A model generated the notes under the pieces. It ran no database searches. It worked only from the letters and a program-made list of their open reading frames with translations, and was not told where the DNA came from. Positions 6,836 through 13,555 of a stretch of 16,205 nucleotides of DNA are shown piece by piece. The translations under genes were made by a program, and so were the position numbers. The stretch comes from Methylohalomonas sp964522485 (lineage in GTDB: Bacteria > Pseudomonadota > Gammaproteobacteria > Methylohalomonadales > Methylohalomonadaceae), in the NCBI GenBank assembly GCA_964522485.1, contig CAZFUS010000058.1, forward strand, positions 1 through 16,205, written 5' to 3'. Each line of letters begins with the position of its first letter. Position 1 is the stretch's first letter.

Positions 6836-7948
6836 TTACCGGCTCAGTTCGGAAAACGGTATGTACAGTGATTCCAGTTTAAATACCCGCGCCACCGGCT
6901 CATGAGTGACAAAACCCTCATGGGTGTTGACGCCGCAGCCGAATCGCGGGTCATCTTTCAGTATCTGCAAACCGGCATCAGCGAGGCGCCGGACATACGG
7001 CAGGGTGGCACGGGTCAGGGCCTCGGTCGCCGTACGCGGATAGGCGCCCGGCATATTGGTGACGGCATAATGCAGTACATTGCCATGGTAATAAACCGGC
7101 TCGGAATGAGTTGTCGGATGCGCGGTTTCGATACAGCCGCCCTGATCGATGCTGACATCGACAACCACCGACCCGGTCTGCATGCTTTCTACCATGGCGC
7201 GCGTTACGACATGTGGAGCCCGATCACCGGGAACAAGCACCGCACCGATGACCAGGTCGGTGTCGTTAATGTGGTCGCCGATAGTCTCAGGACTGGATTC
7301 GATAAACTGCAGGGCGGGTGAACACTCGCCACGTAACAATTCATACTTGTCCGGACCACGGCCAAAGAGAAAGACGTTTGCACCCAGTGCGTCGGCGGTA
7401 CGCGCCGCGTGCTGACCTGCCACACCATCGCCGATCACCATCACTTTGCCATTACGCTGGCCTTGCACCTGACCAAGCTGTACACCTTTGCCGCCTGCGG
7501 TGTGGGCCAGATAGTAGTTGCCGATACTGGCGGCCATGTTGCCGGCGATGGCGCTCATCGGTGCGAGCAAAGGATACCGGCCATCGGCATCTTCGACATT
7601 CTCGTACGCAATCGCGGTGACCTTCCCCTTGATCAGGGCCTTGGTCAGTGACGCCGGCACGCCTGCCAGATGTAGAAAGGTAAACAGAATCTGATGATTG
7701 AAAAACGAGAATTCCGGCTCCAGTGGTTCCTTGACCTTGACGATCAGTTCGCTGTCCCAGGCCTGTTCGGTTGCGACAATACTGGCGCCGGCCTCTTGAT
7801 ATTCGGCGTCGGTATAACCGGAAGCCACACCGGCATCGGTCTCAACAAAAACCGCGTGCCCTGCGCTACATAATTCGCGGGCGCCGGCCGGTGTCAGTGC
7901 CACTCGTTGTTCGAAATCCTTGATCTCTTTAATGACACCGATACGCAT
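6836..7948 (-). CDS. ald: Alanine dehydrogenase
   Basis: 370 aa, the standard length. It catalyses the reversible oxidative deamination of L-alanine to pyruvate and ammonia. Seen: N-terminal MRIGVIKEIKDFEQRVALTP with substrate-binding Arg15, Lys73 in KVKEP, catalytic His93 (FTFLHLAG), the dinucleotide motif VIGDGVAG (172-178), GAVLVPG and catalytic Asp268 in SIDQGGC, and THEG near the C-terminus. The conserved aspartate that ends beta-2 in NAD-dependent Ald enzymes (LDI in the M. tuberculosis protein) is Gly196-Arg197 here, which points to use of NADP(H) or relaxed specificity. The start at 7948 fits the family N-terminus, although no strong SD is seen. It is the first gene of the ald-dehydrogenase pair, and the pyruvate it makes is a possible substrate of the downstream enzyme. 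A TATATT hexamer (minus strand 7976-7971) could be its -10 box. Confidence 0.93.
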   Translation of the reverse strand: MRIGVIKEIKDFEQRVALTPAGARELCSAGHAVFVETDAGVASGYTDAEYQEAGASIVATEQAWDSELIVKVKEPLEPEFSFFNHQILFTFLHLAGVPASLTKALIKGKVTAIAYENVEDADGRYPLLAPMSAIAGNMAASIGNYYLAHTAGGKGVQLGQVQGQRNGKVMVIGDGVAGQHAARTADALGANVFLFGRGPDKYELLRGECSPALQFIESSPETIGDHINDTDLVIGAVLVPGDRAPHVVTRAMVESMQTGSVVVDVSIDQGGCIETAHPTTHSEPVYYHGNVLHYAVTNMPGAYPRTATEALTRATLPYVRRLADAGLQILKDDPRFGCGVNTHEGFVTHEPVARVFKLESLYIPFSELSR

Positions 7949-7984
7949 GAACAGTAAAACGGGTTGATCGAATATAAAGCCACA

Positions 7985-8005
7985 GGTTGCCGGATATCGG
8001 CAACC
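7985..8005. repeat. 8-bp inverted repeat upstream of ald
   Basis: GGTTGCCG (7985-7992) and CGGCAACC (7998-8005) are perfect complements around GATAT. The dyad lies 37 bp upstream of the ald start, just before a TATATT -10-like hexamer. It could be an operator overlapping the -35 region or a weak hairpin. There is no U tract directly after the stem on either strand. Confidence 0.45.
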
Positions 8006-8036
8006 CGTGTATCTCTGAAACGTTTATTCGGAAACA

Positions 8037-8059
8037 GACACCAGACAGATGCGGGTGTC
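8037..8059 (-). terminator. Weak terminator-like hairpin after the 112-aa gene
   Basis: On the minus strand, GACACC, an 11-base loop and GGTGTC begin three bases after the TGA at 8063, and TGTTTCC follows. The stem is short and the T tract poor. The position at the end of the two-gene unit and before ald supports a transcript end. Confidence 0.35.
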
Positions 8060-8062
8060 GTT

Positions 8063-8401
8063 TCAGTCACACTCCTGGGGTTTAGAACCAATATTATACG
8101 GCACACAACCCAGACAGCTGCCGAACGTCGTGCGTGCCGGTTCAGCCACCAGTCTTTCGCCGGCTTCGTCCACGTTACCGCCTATCAGGCTGAATGGCAG
8201 CGTCACAAGGAAAATACCCGTCCCCACGGCAGTCGCGCCCAGCATCAATGGCCGCGCAATCAGACCGTCGAGCGCCATCTCCTCGCCCGACGGCTGATAA
8301 CAACTGTTGTTCTGCTTGGCGCCACTGTTGTCGGCATTCGCCGCGATCCACGGATTGATGAACAGCCAGACTATGATGAGCCAGATGGATGTTATGCGCA
8401 T
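8063..8401 (-). CDS. Small exported/membrane protein, function unknown
   Basis: 112 aa. The ATG at 8401 is chosen over an upstream in-frame start because AGGAGG sits 7 bp before it and a signal peptide follows (MRITSIWLIIVWLFINPWIA, cleavage near ANA|D, about residue 24). The mature part has one strong hydrophobic segment (about 50-75: IARPLMLGATAVGTGIFLVT then LPFSLIGG), an acidic stretch (VDEAGERLVAEPARTTF) and three or four cysteines, two in SCLGC near the C-terminus. This pattern resembles short gammaproteobacterial proteins often labelled 'multidrug transporter' without evidence; at one or two helices it cannot be a transporter by itself. It lies 46 bp after the 246-aa gene on the same strand and probably shares its transcript. 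Function not recognised. Confidence 0.75.
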   Translation of the reverse strand: MRITSIWLIIVWLFINPWIAANADNSGAKQNNSCYQPSGEEMALDGLIARPLMLGATAVGTGIFLVTLPFSLIGGNVDEAGERLVAEPARTTFGSCLGCVPYNIGSKPQECD

Positions 8402-8447
8402 TGCGGGCCTCCTGCGGATGTTCGGCAGTTGTGAGTGAACAAATCTG

Positions 8448-9188
8448 TCAATGCCATTCATCGATGGCCTGACGTCCGATTGCATTCATTGGACGGGCGA
8501 TCAAACCGGTCTGTGTCATGCTGACCTGGTAAGAGGCACCGTCGCGCATGGGTAAATAAGTGGCACTGCCGTAGCGTGCATCGATCCACGGCAGCCAGCG
8601 TTCGTAGCGGCGTGTCCAGCGCCACAGATCCAGGCCCGGGTTTTCGGACAGAGCATGGGTACTGGGCGGACGGCTACGCTGCATTTCAATATCATCATAA
8701 CGGCCGCTGATGCGGTCCAGGCGGTATTGGGTGTCAAGCCCTGCCACTATAGCCGGTCCCCGCCATTTCAGTATACGCGCATCCATCTGCCAGGTATCGC
8801 CCTGTAGCATCATATCCTGAACACGGTCGTCCATCATAAAACGAATATGGGCCTGGTAGCTTTGCGGTTCGTGCTGCTCAAACGTGACCACTGCTATGTC
8901 ACGCTCGCCGGTGAATCGCTGATAGGTGTGCAGATTCAGCCCCGCGGCTGCCAGGGCAATCCCGAGGGCCAGCAGTACGACGCAGAACAGGCTGTGACCG
9001 CCAGCTGCAAACAGGCGCCGACGTCGCAGACGGGCGATTGCGGCCAATAGAAAAGCCAGTCCCGCCACGAATGTCAGCAGAGCGATCAGGCCCAGCGCCG
9101 GTGAAAATTGTGTGATCCAATCCATAATGCCGGTCAAATACTCGCGGCCCTGGTCCTGTGCTGCTTGCAGTACGGTAGATTCGGGCAT
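8448..9188 (-). CDS. Two-helix membrane protein with extracytoplasmic domain, unknown function
   Basis: 246 aa. Seen: two N-terminal membrane helices, about 30-53 and 63-86, separated by an Arg-rich cytoplasmic loop (ARLRRRRLF), then a ~155-residue soluble domain with several tryptophans (WQMDARILKWRGP, LDLWRWTRRYERWLPWIDA) ending in LIARPMNAIGRQAIDEWH. By the positive-inside rule both termini should face the periplasm. Similar proteins are often annotated 'cation/multidrug efflux pump', but nothing here is pump-like. The ATG at 9188 lacks a good SD; Met22 (9125) is an alternative that would still keep both helices. It forms a likely two-gene unit with the small exported protein downstream. 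The palindrome CTATAATATAG at 9230-9240 lies in the divergent gap upstream. Confidence 0.75.
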   Translation of the reverse strand: MPESTVLQAAQDQGREYLTGIMDWITQFSPALGLIALLTFVAGLAFLLAAIARLRRRRLFAAGGHSLFCVVLLALGIALAAAGLNLHTYQRFTGERDIAVVTFEQHEPQSYQAHIRFMMDDRVQDMMLQGDTWQMDARILKWRGPAIVAGLDTQYRLDRISGRYDDIEMQRSRPPSTHALSENPGLDLWRWTRRYERWLPWIDARYGSATYLPMRDGASYQVSMTQTGLIARPMNAIGRQAIDEWH

Positions 9189-9229
9189 TAGGCTGTCTGT
9201 GTTATCGGCCTTTACGAAGTTTGACTAAA

Positions 9230-9240
9230 CTATAATATAG
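9230..9240. promoter_or_regulatory. Palindromic TATAAT box in divergent intergenic gap
   Basis: CTATAATATAG has five-base arms (CTATA/TATAG) around a central A. It contains a consensus -10 hexamer on the plus strand (TATAAT 9231-9236) and a TATATT on the minus strand. No well-spaced -35 is evident: TTTACG is 14 bp away and TTGACT only 4 bp. It could serve either the plus-strand CNBD gene or the minus-strand membrane gene. Confidence 0.3.
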
Positions 9241-9374
9241 CTGCTACACACACGACTACAGGCCATAACACCTCCAGTCATCATTATCACCCGTGTGTGC
9301 ATCGGTGTGTTAAACATGTTGGTTTCGACCCCGCTAAAATCCCCGGGTTCGTGCCCGGATCTGGATTCTGAATC

Positions 9375-11891
9375 ATGGCTGAGTTAAAGGAACAATACAG
9401 CGAAACCATACGGACGCTGATTCCGATATACAGTCTTTCATCCCAGCGTCAGGATGAGCTGATCGAGCGTGCAGAAATCATCAGGCTGCCTACCGGCCGC
9501 TATCTGTTTCGGCAGGGTGATCGGGATGAGTTTTCTTTTTATCTGCTGGAAGGCGAATTGCAGATGAAAGCGGACGGTCAGGTCGAGAGTACTGTTCGTA
9601 GTGGTAGTGATTCGGCCCTTTATCCGCTTGCCCAGCTGCAGCCTCGCCAGTTTTCCGCTCAGGCCAATACCGCAATCCAGGTGCTGAAGATTGGCCGCAG
9701 CGATCTGGACAGGCTGCTGGTCATGGAACAAAACCCCAATGACATCGAAGAGATGCTGGTCAGCGATATTGATGTCAGTGACGGGCCGGTCGATTGGATA
9801 ACCCACATGCTGCAGTCGGATCTGTTTGCCCGGCTGCCGACGGCCATGATGCATCAGCTGTTTGCCGCCATGGAGCCGGTGAATTATGAAGCCGGCAGCG
9901 TAGTGGTCGAACAGGGTGAGCCCGGCGATTTTTATTACATCATTCAGGATGGGAGCTGCGAGGTGTTCCGGCGCAAGGCTGATGGAAAACAGGAGACCAG
10001 ACTCGCCGAGTTGATGCCAGGAGACGGGTTCGGTGAAGAGGCGCTGCTCGCCGACATGCCCCGCAGTGCCAGTGTGCGCATGAGGACAGACGGCATTCTC
10101 ATGCGTATGAACAAGAATGATTTCATTGATCTGATCAAAAAGCCGGCGCTGGAACAGATCGATTACGCTGCCGCCTGCAAGAAGGTTGCCGGGGGTGCCG
10201 TATGGCTGGATGTGCGTTTACCGGAGGAACATCATCAGGCGCACATCCGCGATAGTGTCAACGTGCCATTGAACGAGCTGCGCGGTCAGTCCGACAAGCT
10301 GACTGCGGACGAGACCTATATCGTTTATTGCGATACGGGCGGTCGCAGTCTGGTGGCAACGTTTCTGCTGACTCAGCGCGGTTATCACGTGAGCTGTCTC
10401 AACAGTGGCATTCTGAACTGTCCGGATGCACAGCTTGTCGAGGGCGAAAGAACACCGCCGATGTCTGCCGGCGCTGATAACGATGCCGATACCACGGCCG
10501 ACGACAATTATATCAATCCCTACGCCCGGGCCCAGGATCAATCCGAGGCTGATCGACGTGTCGCCGAATACGCGGCTATGGAACAAAAGCTGCGTGAGCA
10601 GCGCTCAAAACTTGAAGCCGACAGAAAACAGGCGGAGGCGGAATCCAGACGCCGTCTCGAAGTCGAGGAGGAACGCATCCGCAAGCTGAAAAGCGAGGCC
10701 GAAGCGCAGCTGCGGCAGGAGAAGCGGGTGCTCGAATCGGTCCGCAGTCAGAACGAAGCTGAGAAACAGCGTCTGGCAAAGCTCAACCAGGACACGGAAG
10801 AACGTCTGCGTAAGGCCAACGAGCAGGCCGAAGCCGAGATCAGACGTCGGCACGAGGAAGAGGAAGCGCGTATCCGGCAACTGCGCGCGGAGGCCGAGCA
10901 ACAGCTCGAACTGCAGAAGCAGGAGCTCGATGCCGCGCACTCGCGCGCAGCCGAGGAGACCCGGCGCCTGCTGCAGCTGAAGCAGGAAGCTGAAGATCAG
11001 ATCCGTCAGGCCCGGGAAAAGGCTGACGCTGATTCCACCGAGGCGCAGCAGCGCATTCAGGAAGCCGAGGCGCTCAAGCAGCAGTTGAACGAGGCCCGGC
11101 AGGCGATCGAAAAAGAAGCCGAAAATCACCGGCGGCAACAGTCGGCACAGGCGAAAAAGGCCTGGGCTGCTGCCCAGGATAAGCTGGAGTCCGAACAGCG
11201 CCGGCTGGCGGAAGAATACCAGCGCAGCAATGAAGCACTTGAGGAAGCCCGCCGCGAAAAGGCGGCCGCGGAAGCCGCCCGTGAGGCTGCCAATAATGAG
11301 GCTCAGCGGATCATCGAGCAGTTCAAGAAAGACCACGAGCAGGCACGCGCCCAGGAAGAAGCCGAGTTGCAGGCGGAGCGCGGCAAACTCGAACGACAGG
11401 CCAGAGAGATCCAGACAGCACTCGCGTCCATCCAGGAGGCCAAGGACAAGGCCGAAGCCATGCGCCAGGCGGCCGAGGAACAGGCAGCGGAACTCAAGGC
11501 GCAGCTCAGGCGCGAGAAGAAACGCAAGAATTCAACACTGGAAAAGCGGATCAAGGCGGCCGAAGCGGAGATCCAGCAGTCGCGCCAGGATTTGAAACAG
11601 GCTCAGGCGGCCCAGCAGGCTACAGTCGCCGCCCAGCAGGATAATATCAAGGGCTTCGAACGCCAGCTTGAAAAGGAGAACAGTTTACGCTCACAGATCG
11701 AGGCGGAGATCTCGGAATGGCTGGCCGCGAATCAACCTGATACCACGACCCGGGCACAACAGGCTCAGCTCAATGAGCATATCCGGGATATCGAGGCACG
11801 CGCACGCCAGGCCAAGGAGTCTTCAAAGAAAGCCGCCCAGAGTCTGCTGGATGAAATATCCAGTCAGCTGGGCGGAGATAAAAAACCCTGA
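9375..11891 (+). CDS. CNBD-CNBD-rhodanese protein with long C-terminal coiled coil
   Basis: 838 aa, no signal peptide or membrane helix, so cytoplasmic or peripheral. Parts in order: a degenerate cyclic-nucleotide-binding domain (about 20-118, YLFRQGD...FYLLEGEL); a better-preserved one (about 145-255) with a canonical phosphate-binding cassette FGEEALLADMPRSA (219-232, Glu221 and Arg230); a rhodanese domain (about 262-345) with a complete active-site loop CDTGGRS and Cys319; an acidic linker (about 355-385); then ~440 residues of Glu/Lys/Arg/Ala/Gln heptad sequence predicted to be continuous coiled coil. Within it, residues 429-493 and 494-558 are a gap-free tandem duplication. The function is not known. 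It reads as a cAMP- or nucleotide-responsive sulfur-transfer or redox sensor on an elongated scaffold. The SD before ATG 9375 is poor, and a small hairpin (CCGGG...CCCGG) precedes it. It stands alone between oppositely oriented genes. Confidence 0.85.
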   Translation: MAELKEQYSETIRTLIPIYSLSSQRQDELIERAEIIRLPTGRYLFRQGDRDEFSFYLLEGELQMKADGQVESTVRSGSDSALYPLAQLQPRQFSAQANTAIQVLKIGRSDLDRLLVMEQNPNDIEEMLVSDIDVSDGPVDWITHMLQSDLFARLPTAMMHQLFAAMEPVNYEAGSVVVEQGEPGDFYYIIQDGSCEVFRRKADGKQETRLAELMPGDGFGEEALLADMPRSASVRMRTDGILMRMNKNDFIDLIKKPALEQIDYAAACKKVAGGAVWLDVRLPEEHHQAHIRDSVNVPLNELRGQSDKLTADETYIVYCDTGGRSLVATFLLTQRGYHVSCLNSGILNCPDAQLVEGERTPPMSAGADNDADTTADDNYINPYARAQDQSEADRRVAEYAAMEQKLREQRSKLEADRKQAEAESRRRLEVEEERIRKLKSEAEAQLRQEKRVLESVRSQNEAEKQRLAKLNQDTEERLRKANEQAEAEIRRRHEEEEARIRQLRAEAEQQLELQKQELDAAHSRAAEETRRLLQLKQEAEDQIRQAREKADADSTEAQQRIQEAEALKQQLNEARQAIEKEAENHRRQQSAQAKKAWAAAQDKLESEQRRLAEEYQRSNEALEEARREKAAAEAAREAANNEAQRIIEQFKKDHEQARAQEEAELQAERGKLERQAREIQTALASIQEAKDKAEAMRQAAEEQAAELKAQLRREKKRKNSTLEKRIKAAEAEIQQSRQDLKQAQAAQQATVAAQQDNIKGFERQLEKENSLRSQIEAEISEWLAANQPDTTTRAQQAQLNEHIRDIEARARQAKESSKKAAQSLLDEISSQLGGDKKP
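10659..11048 (+). repeat. Tandem duplication of 65 residues within the coiled coil
   Basis: Unit 1 (10659-10853, residues 429-493) and unit 2 (10854-11048, residues 494-558) align without gaps. Examples are RIRKLKSEAEAQL with RIRQLRAEAEQQL, then RLAKLNQDTEERLRKANEQA with RLLQLKQEAEDQIRQAREKA. Each unit looks like two ~33-residue half repeats. Divergence at the DNA level indicates an old duplication. Confidence 0.6.
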
Positions 11892-11938
11892 TTCCCCCTG
11901 AGCCCTTCAGAGTCGGTTTGCCGGAGGAGGCGTGAAAA

Positions 11939-12196
11939 TCAGGCAGCGCGTTCGTGTTCCTGTGGCATGCGGGCCAGCTGACTGCTGATGCGGCGCATAT
12001 GGCCCTGATAAATATTCGCCAGTGTATGTTCGGCGCCGGTATCGGCCTGACCCAGGGCCCGCAGGCGGTTCTGGTAATAACGCAGTTCCTGCTGTAATTC
12101 CGCTTCAATATCCCACAACCGGTTTTCCTCGCGGAACAGGTCCCAAATGCAGGCTTTCTCGGTCTTGGCCTCAGATTTAAATTCTGTCTGTTTCAT
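11939..12196 (-). CDS. Small helical protein, unknown, apparently RpoN-controlled
   Basis: 85 aa, ATG at 12196 preceded by GGAGG at 8-bp spacing. No signal peptide, membrane helix or cysteine cluster; one cysteine (residue 16). The sequence is strongly helical and charged: IWDLFREENRLWDIEAELQQ continues into ELRYYQNRLRAL, then a short break at GQADTGAE and a second helix LANIYQGHMRRISSQLARM. This suggests a two-helix hairpin or dimeric coiled coil. I do not recognise the family. The gene is flanked on the left by the convergent CNBD gene (47-bp gap) and has its own leader carrying a near-consensus sigma-54 promoter. Such promoters usually serve stress, nitrogen, envelope or motility genes under an enhancer-binding protein, so this is probably a conditionally expressed regulator or adaptor; that is inference. 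Good SD and promoter make it a real gene. Confidence 0.75.
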   Translation of the reverse strand: MKQTEFKSEAKTEKACIWDLFREENRLWDIEAELQQELRYYQNRLRALGQADTGAEHTLANIYQGHMRRISSQLARMPQEHERAA

Positions 12197-12248
12197 GGCA
12201 GCACCTCCACTGCGGGGTGGTTAAAATTTTGTTGTCGCGTATTACGTC

Positions 12249-12264
12249 GCAAAAGGTGTGCCAA
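12249..12264 (-). promoter_or_regulatory. Sigma-54 (RpoN) promoter of the 85-aa gene
   Basis: The minus strand reads TTGGCAC, five bases (ACCTT), then TTGC, with GG and GC 12 bp apart. This matches the -24/-12 consensus TGGCAC-N5-TTGC at every core base; only the base after TTGC (G, not A/T) differs. Predicted transcription start is near 12238, giving a ~40-nt leader before ATG 12196. A T-rich tract (minus strand, about 12328-12300) upstream could assist DNA bending. Confidence 0.65.
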
Positions 12265-12397
12265 CCAGTGCTGAAATGGGCTCGTTCGTCATCGATTGTT
12301 TTCGCAGGAAAATAAAAAACCCTTTAAAACAGTTAGTTGGATGTATTGCCGGGTGGGCGGAGGGCGTCAGATGACAGTATCCGGCAGTGATGGAAAT

Positions 12398-12412
12398 TGC
12401 CGCTGAGCGGCA
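12398..12412. repeat. Dyad TGCCGC-N3-GCGGCA
   Basis: Perfect 6-bp arms around TGA, centred at 12405. It lies about 165 bp upstream of the predicted sigma-54 start (12238) and about 70 bp downstream of the stop of the minus-strand operon. It is either an enhancer-binding-protein site or part of the operon's 3' end. Confidence 0.4.
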
Positions 12413-12426
12413 GAAAGCGCGGAATC

Positions 12427-12446
12427 TTGTCGCCGGACTGCGACAA
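12427..12446. repeat. Dyad TTGTCGC-N6-GCGACAA
   Basis: Perfect 7-bp arms (12427-12433 and 12440-12446). It is about 200 bp upstream of the predicted RpoN start and 29 bp after the CPXCG gene's stop. A further copy of TTGTCGC occurs at 12232-12238, at the predicted transcription start, hinting at a repeated operator. On the minus strand the stem is followed by GATTCC, not a T tract, so an intrinsic terminator is unlikely. Confidence 0.4.
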
Positions 12447-12474
12447 ATTCAGAATAATCCGGATGCAGCGGTGG

Positions 12475-12663
12475 TTACTGCGCCCGCTCGACCTCGATCC
12501 AGACCCCGCTCCCGGCGTCATAACCGAAGCGCAGCTGCATCGGCTGGCAGCAGACCTGACAATCCTCGATCAGTTCTTGTGCCGGTACCGACAAATCCAG
12601 CAGAACACTGTTCGGCTCCCAGCAGTACGGGCAGGTAATGCGCCGTTCAGCCAGCGCGTCCAT
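12475..12663 (-). CDS. CPXCG-motif cysteine-rich small protein
   Basis: 62 aa. Two cysteine pairs, CPYC (residues 11-14) and CQVC (35-38, followed by CQ), make a four-cysteine zinc-ribbon-like site. The pattern ITCPYCWEPN...ED CQVCCQPM and the ending WIEVERAQ fit the Cys_rich_CPXG family of small proteobacterial proteins, although the canonical CPxCG has Trp in place of Gly. The function is unknown; metal binding is inferred from the cysteines. The ATG at 12663 is 5 bp after the yajQ stop, making it the last gene of the mltF-srkA-DUF3301-yajQ operon. Normal length for the family. Confidence 0.85.
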   Translation of the reverse strand: MDALAERRITCPYCWEPNSVLLDLSVPAQELIEDCQVCCQPMQLRFGYDAGSGVWIEVERAQ

Positions 12664-12668
12664 GATGA

Positions 12669-13151
12669 TCAGTCACGGAAATTGCTGAACTGCAGCGGCA
12701 GGCCGACTTTGGCTTCGCGCAGCATGGCAATCACGGCCTGCAGATCGTCGCGCTTCTTGCCGGTCACGCGGATCTGGTCGCCCTGAATGCTGACCTGGAC
12801 CTTGAGCCCGGTCTGCTTGATCTGTTTGCTGAGTTTTTTGCCGAGTTCCTGATCGATGCCCTGGCGCACGGTAATTACCTGCCGGGCTTCATTGCTCGCT
12901 TCGGTAATTTTGCCGCGCTCCAGGCAGCCGATATCAATGCCGCGTTTTGACAGTTTATTATCGAGGATATCGCTCATCTGCCGCAGCTGGTATTCGGACG
13001 GGGCAATCAGCGTGAGTTCATGTTCATTGTGTTCAACGTGGGCGCCGCTGCCCTTGAAATCGAAACGGTTGCCGACCTCGCGGTTGGTCTGGTCGACCGC
13101 GTTGGCCAGTTCATGACTGTCGACTTCGGAAACAATATCGAATGATGGCAT
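12669..13151 (-). CDS. yajQ: YajQ family nucleotide/c-di-GMP-binding protein
   Basis: 160 aa, the usual length. It starts with the invariant MPSFDIVSEVD and keeps NRFDFKGSGA, the DIGCLERGKI segment and the C-terminal LPLQFSNFRD. The family has two ferredoxin-like (RRM-like) domains. Members bind nucleotides or nucleic acid, and in Xanthomonas and some pseudomonads a member binds cyclic di-GMP and modulates transcription factors; whether this one does is not known. It is cytoplasmic. It sits 5 bp after the DUF3301 gene and 5 bp before the CPXCG gene, all on one strand, so it is co-transcribed with them. Nothing odd is seen in the sequence. Confidence 0.96.
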   Translation of the reverse strand: MPSFDIVSEVDSHELANAVDQTNREVGNRFDFKGSGAHVEHNEHELTLIAPSEYQLRQMSDILDNKLSKRGIDIGCLERGKITEASNEARQVITVRQGIDQELGKKLSKQIKQTGLKVQVSIQGDQIRVTGKKRDDLQAVIAMLREAKVGLPLQFSNFRD

Positions 13152-13156
13152 AGCGG

Positions 13157-13555
13157 TTATTGTACCGGCGGACCGTTGCTGGAATCGAGCTGCCGAGCAT
13201 TCCCGTCCAGCCGCCTGCCGGTAGCGGACACCAGCGTCTTACCGTCCGGCAAATCCAGCTGGCAGGAATCCGGCCGCAGTCCGGTCATGTCGAGGCGGCC
13301 GCGATAACGGGTATGGCCGTCGGGACTGAACTCGAAACCGTAACGGCGCTGAAAACAGATGCGGCCGTTGCGGTTGCGTGCCGGCCGCAGCCGGATCATT
13401 GCCACCGTCTGGTCCAGCAGCTGCATGTTGAACTCACGACAGATACGCCGGCAGGCGATCAGGGCCTGCTCGCGCGCCCGGAGACTCAGGGCCCAGAACC
13501 AGACGACGCCGCCCAGCAGCAGTCCGGCAATGACGAATTCGCGCGCCAGCAGCAT
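13157..13555 (-). CDS. DUF3301-like membrane-anchored protein
   Basis: 132 aa from ATG 13555. This start is preferred over an in-frame GTG at 13567 because its A is the last base of the srkA TGA (TGATG overlap), the usual arrangement for translational coupling. Seen: an N-terminal membrane anchor (about 4-22, REFVIAGLLLGGVVWFWAL) followed by a helix with two Cys (ALIACRRICREFNMQLLDQT) and a beta-rich Arg-heavy soluble part (RRYGFEFSPDGHTRYRGRL). The CRRICREFNMQLLDQTVAM stretch is typical of DUF3301 proteins, which are widespread in gammaproteobacteria and of unknown function. The soluble part should be cytoplasmic given the arginines after the anchor. The gene lies between srkA and yajQ in the same operon. 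Confidence 0.8.
   Translation of the reverse strand: MLLAREFVIAGLLLGGVVWFWALSLRAREQALIACRRICREFNMQLLDQTVAMIRLRPARNRNGRICFQRRYGFEFSPDGHTRYRGRLDMTGLRPDSCQLDLPDGKTLVSATGRRLDGNARQLDSSNGPPVQ

Noticed and set aside
9221..9236. TTGACT close to TATAAT as a sigma-70 promoter or an IscR site
   Set aside because: The hexamers are only 4 bp apart, too close for sigma-70, and the sequence lacks the full IscR dyad.
10605..11336. Long minus-strand open frame (243 codons) opposite the coiled coil
   Set aside because: Its Leu/Phe-rich product is the expected antisense of Glu/Lys/Gln-rich heptads. The plus-strand gene has recognisable domains and an uninterrupted frame.
12333..12474. Short open frames in the gap between the 85-aa gene and the CPXCG gene
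   Set aside because: No SD, no family signature and low-complexity translation; the gap is better explained as regulatory sequence.
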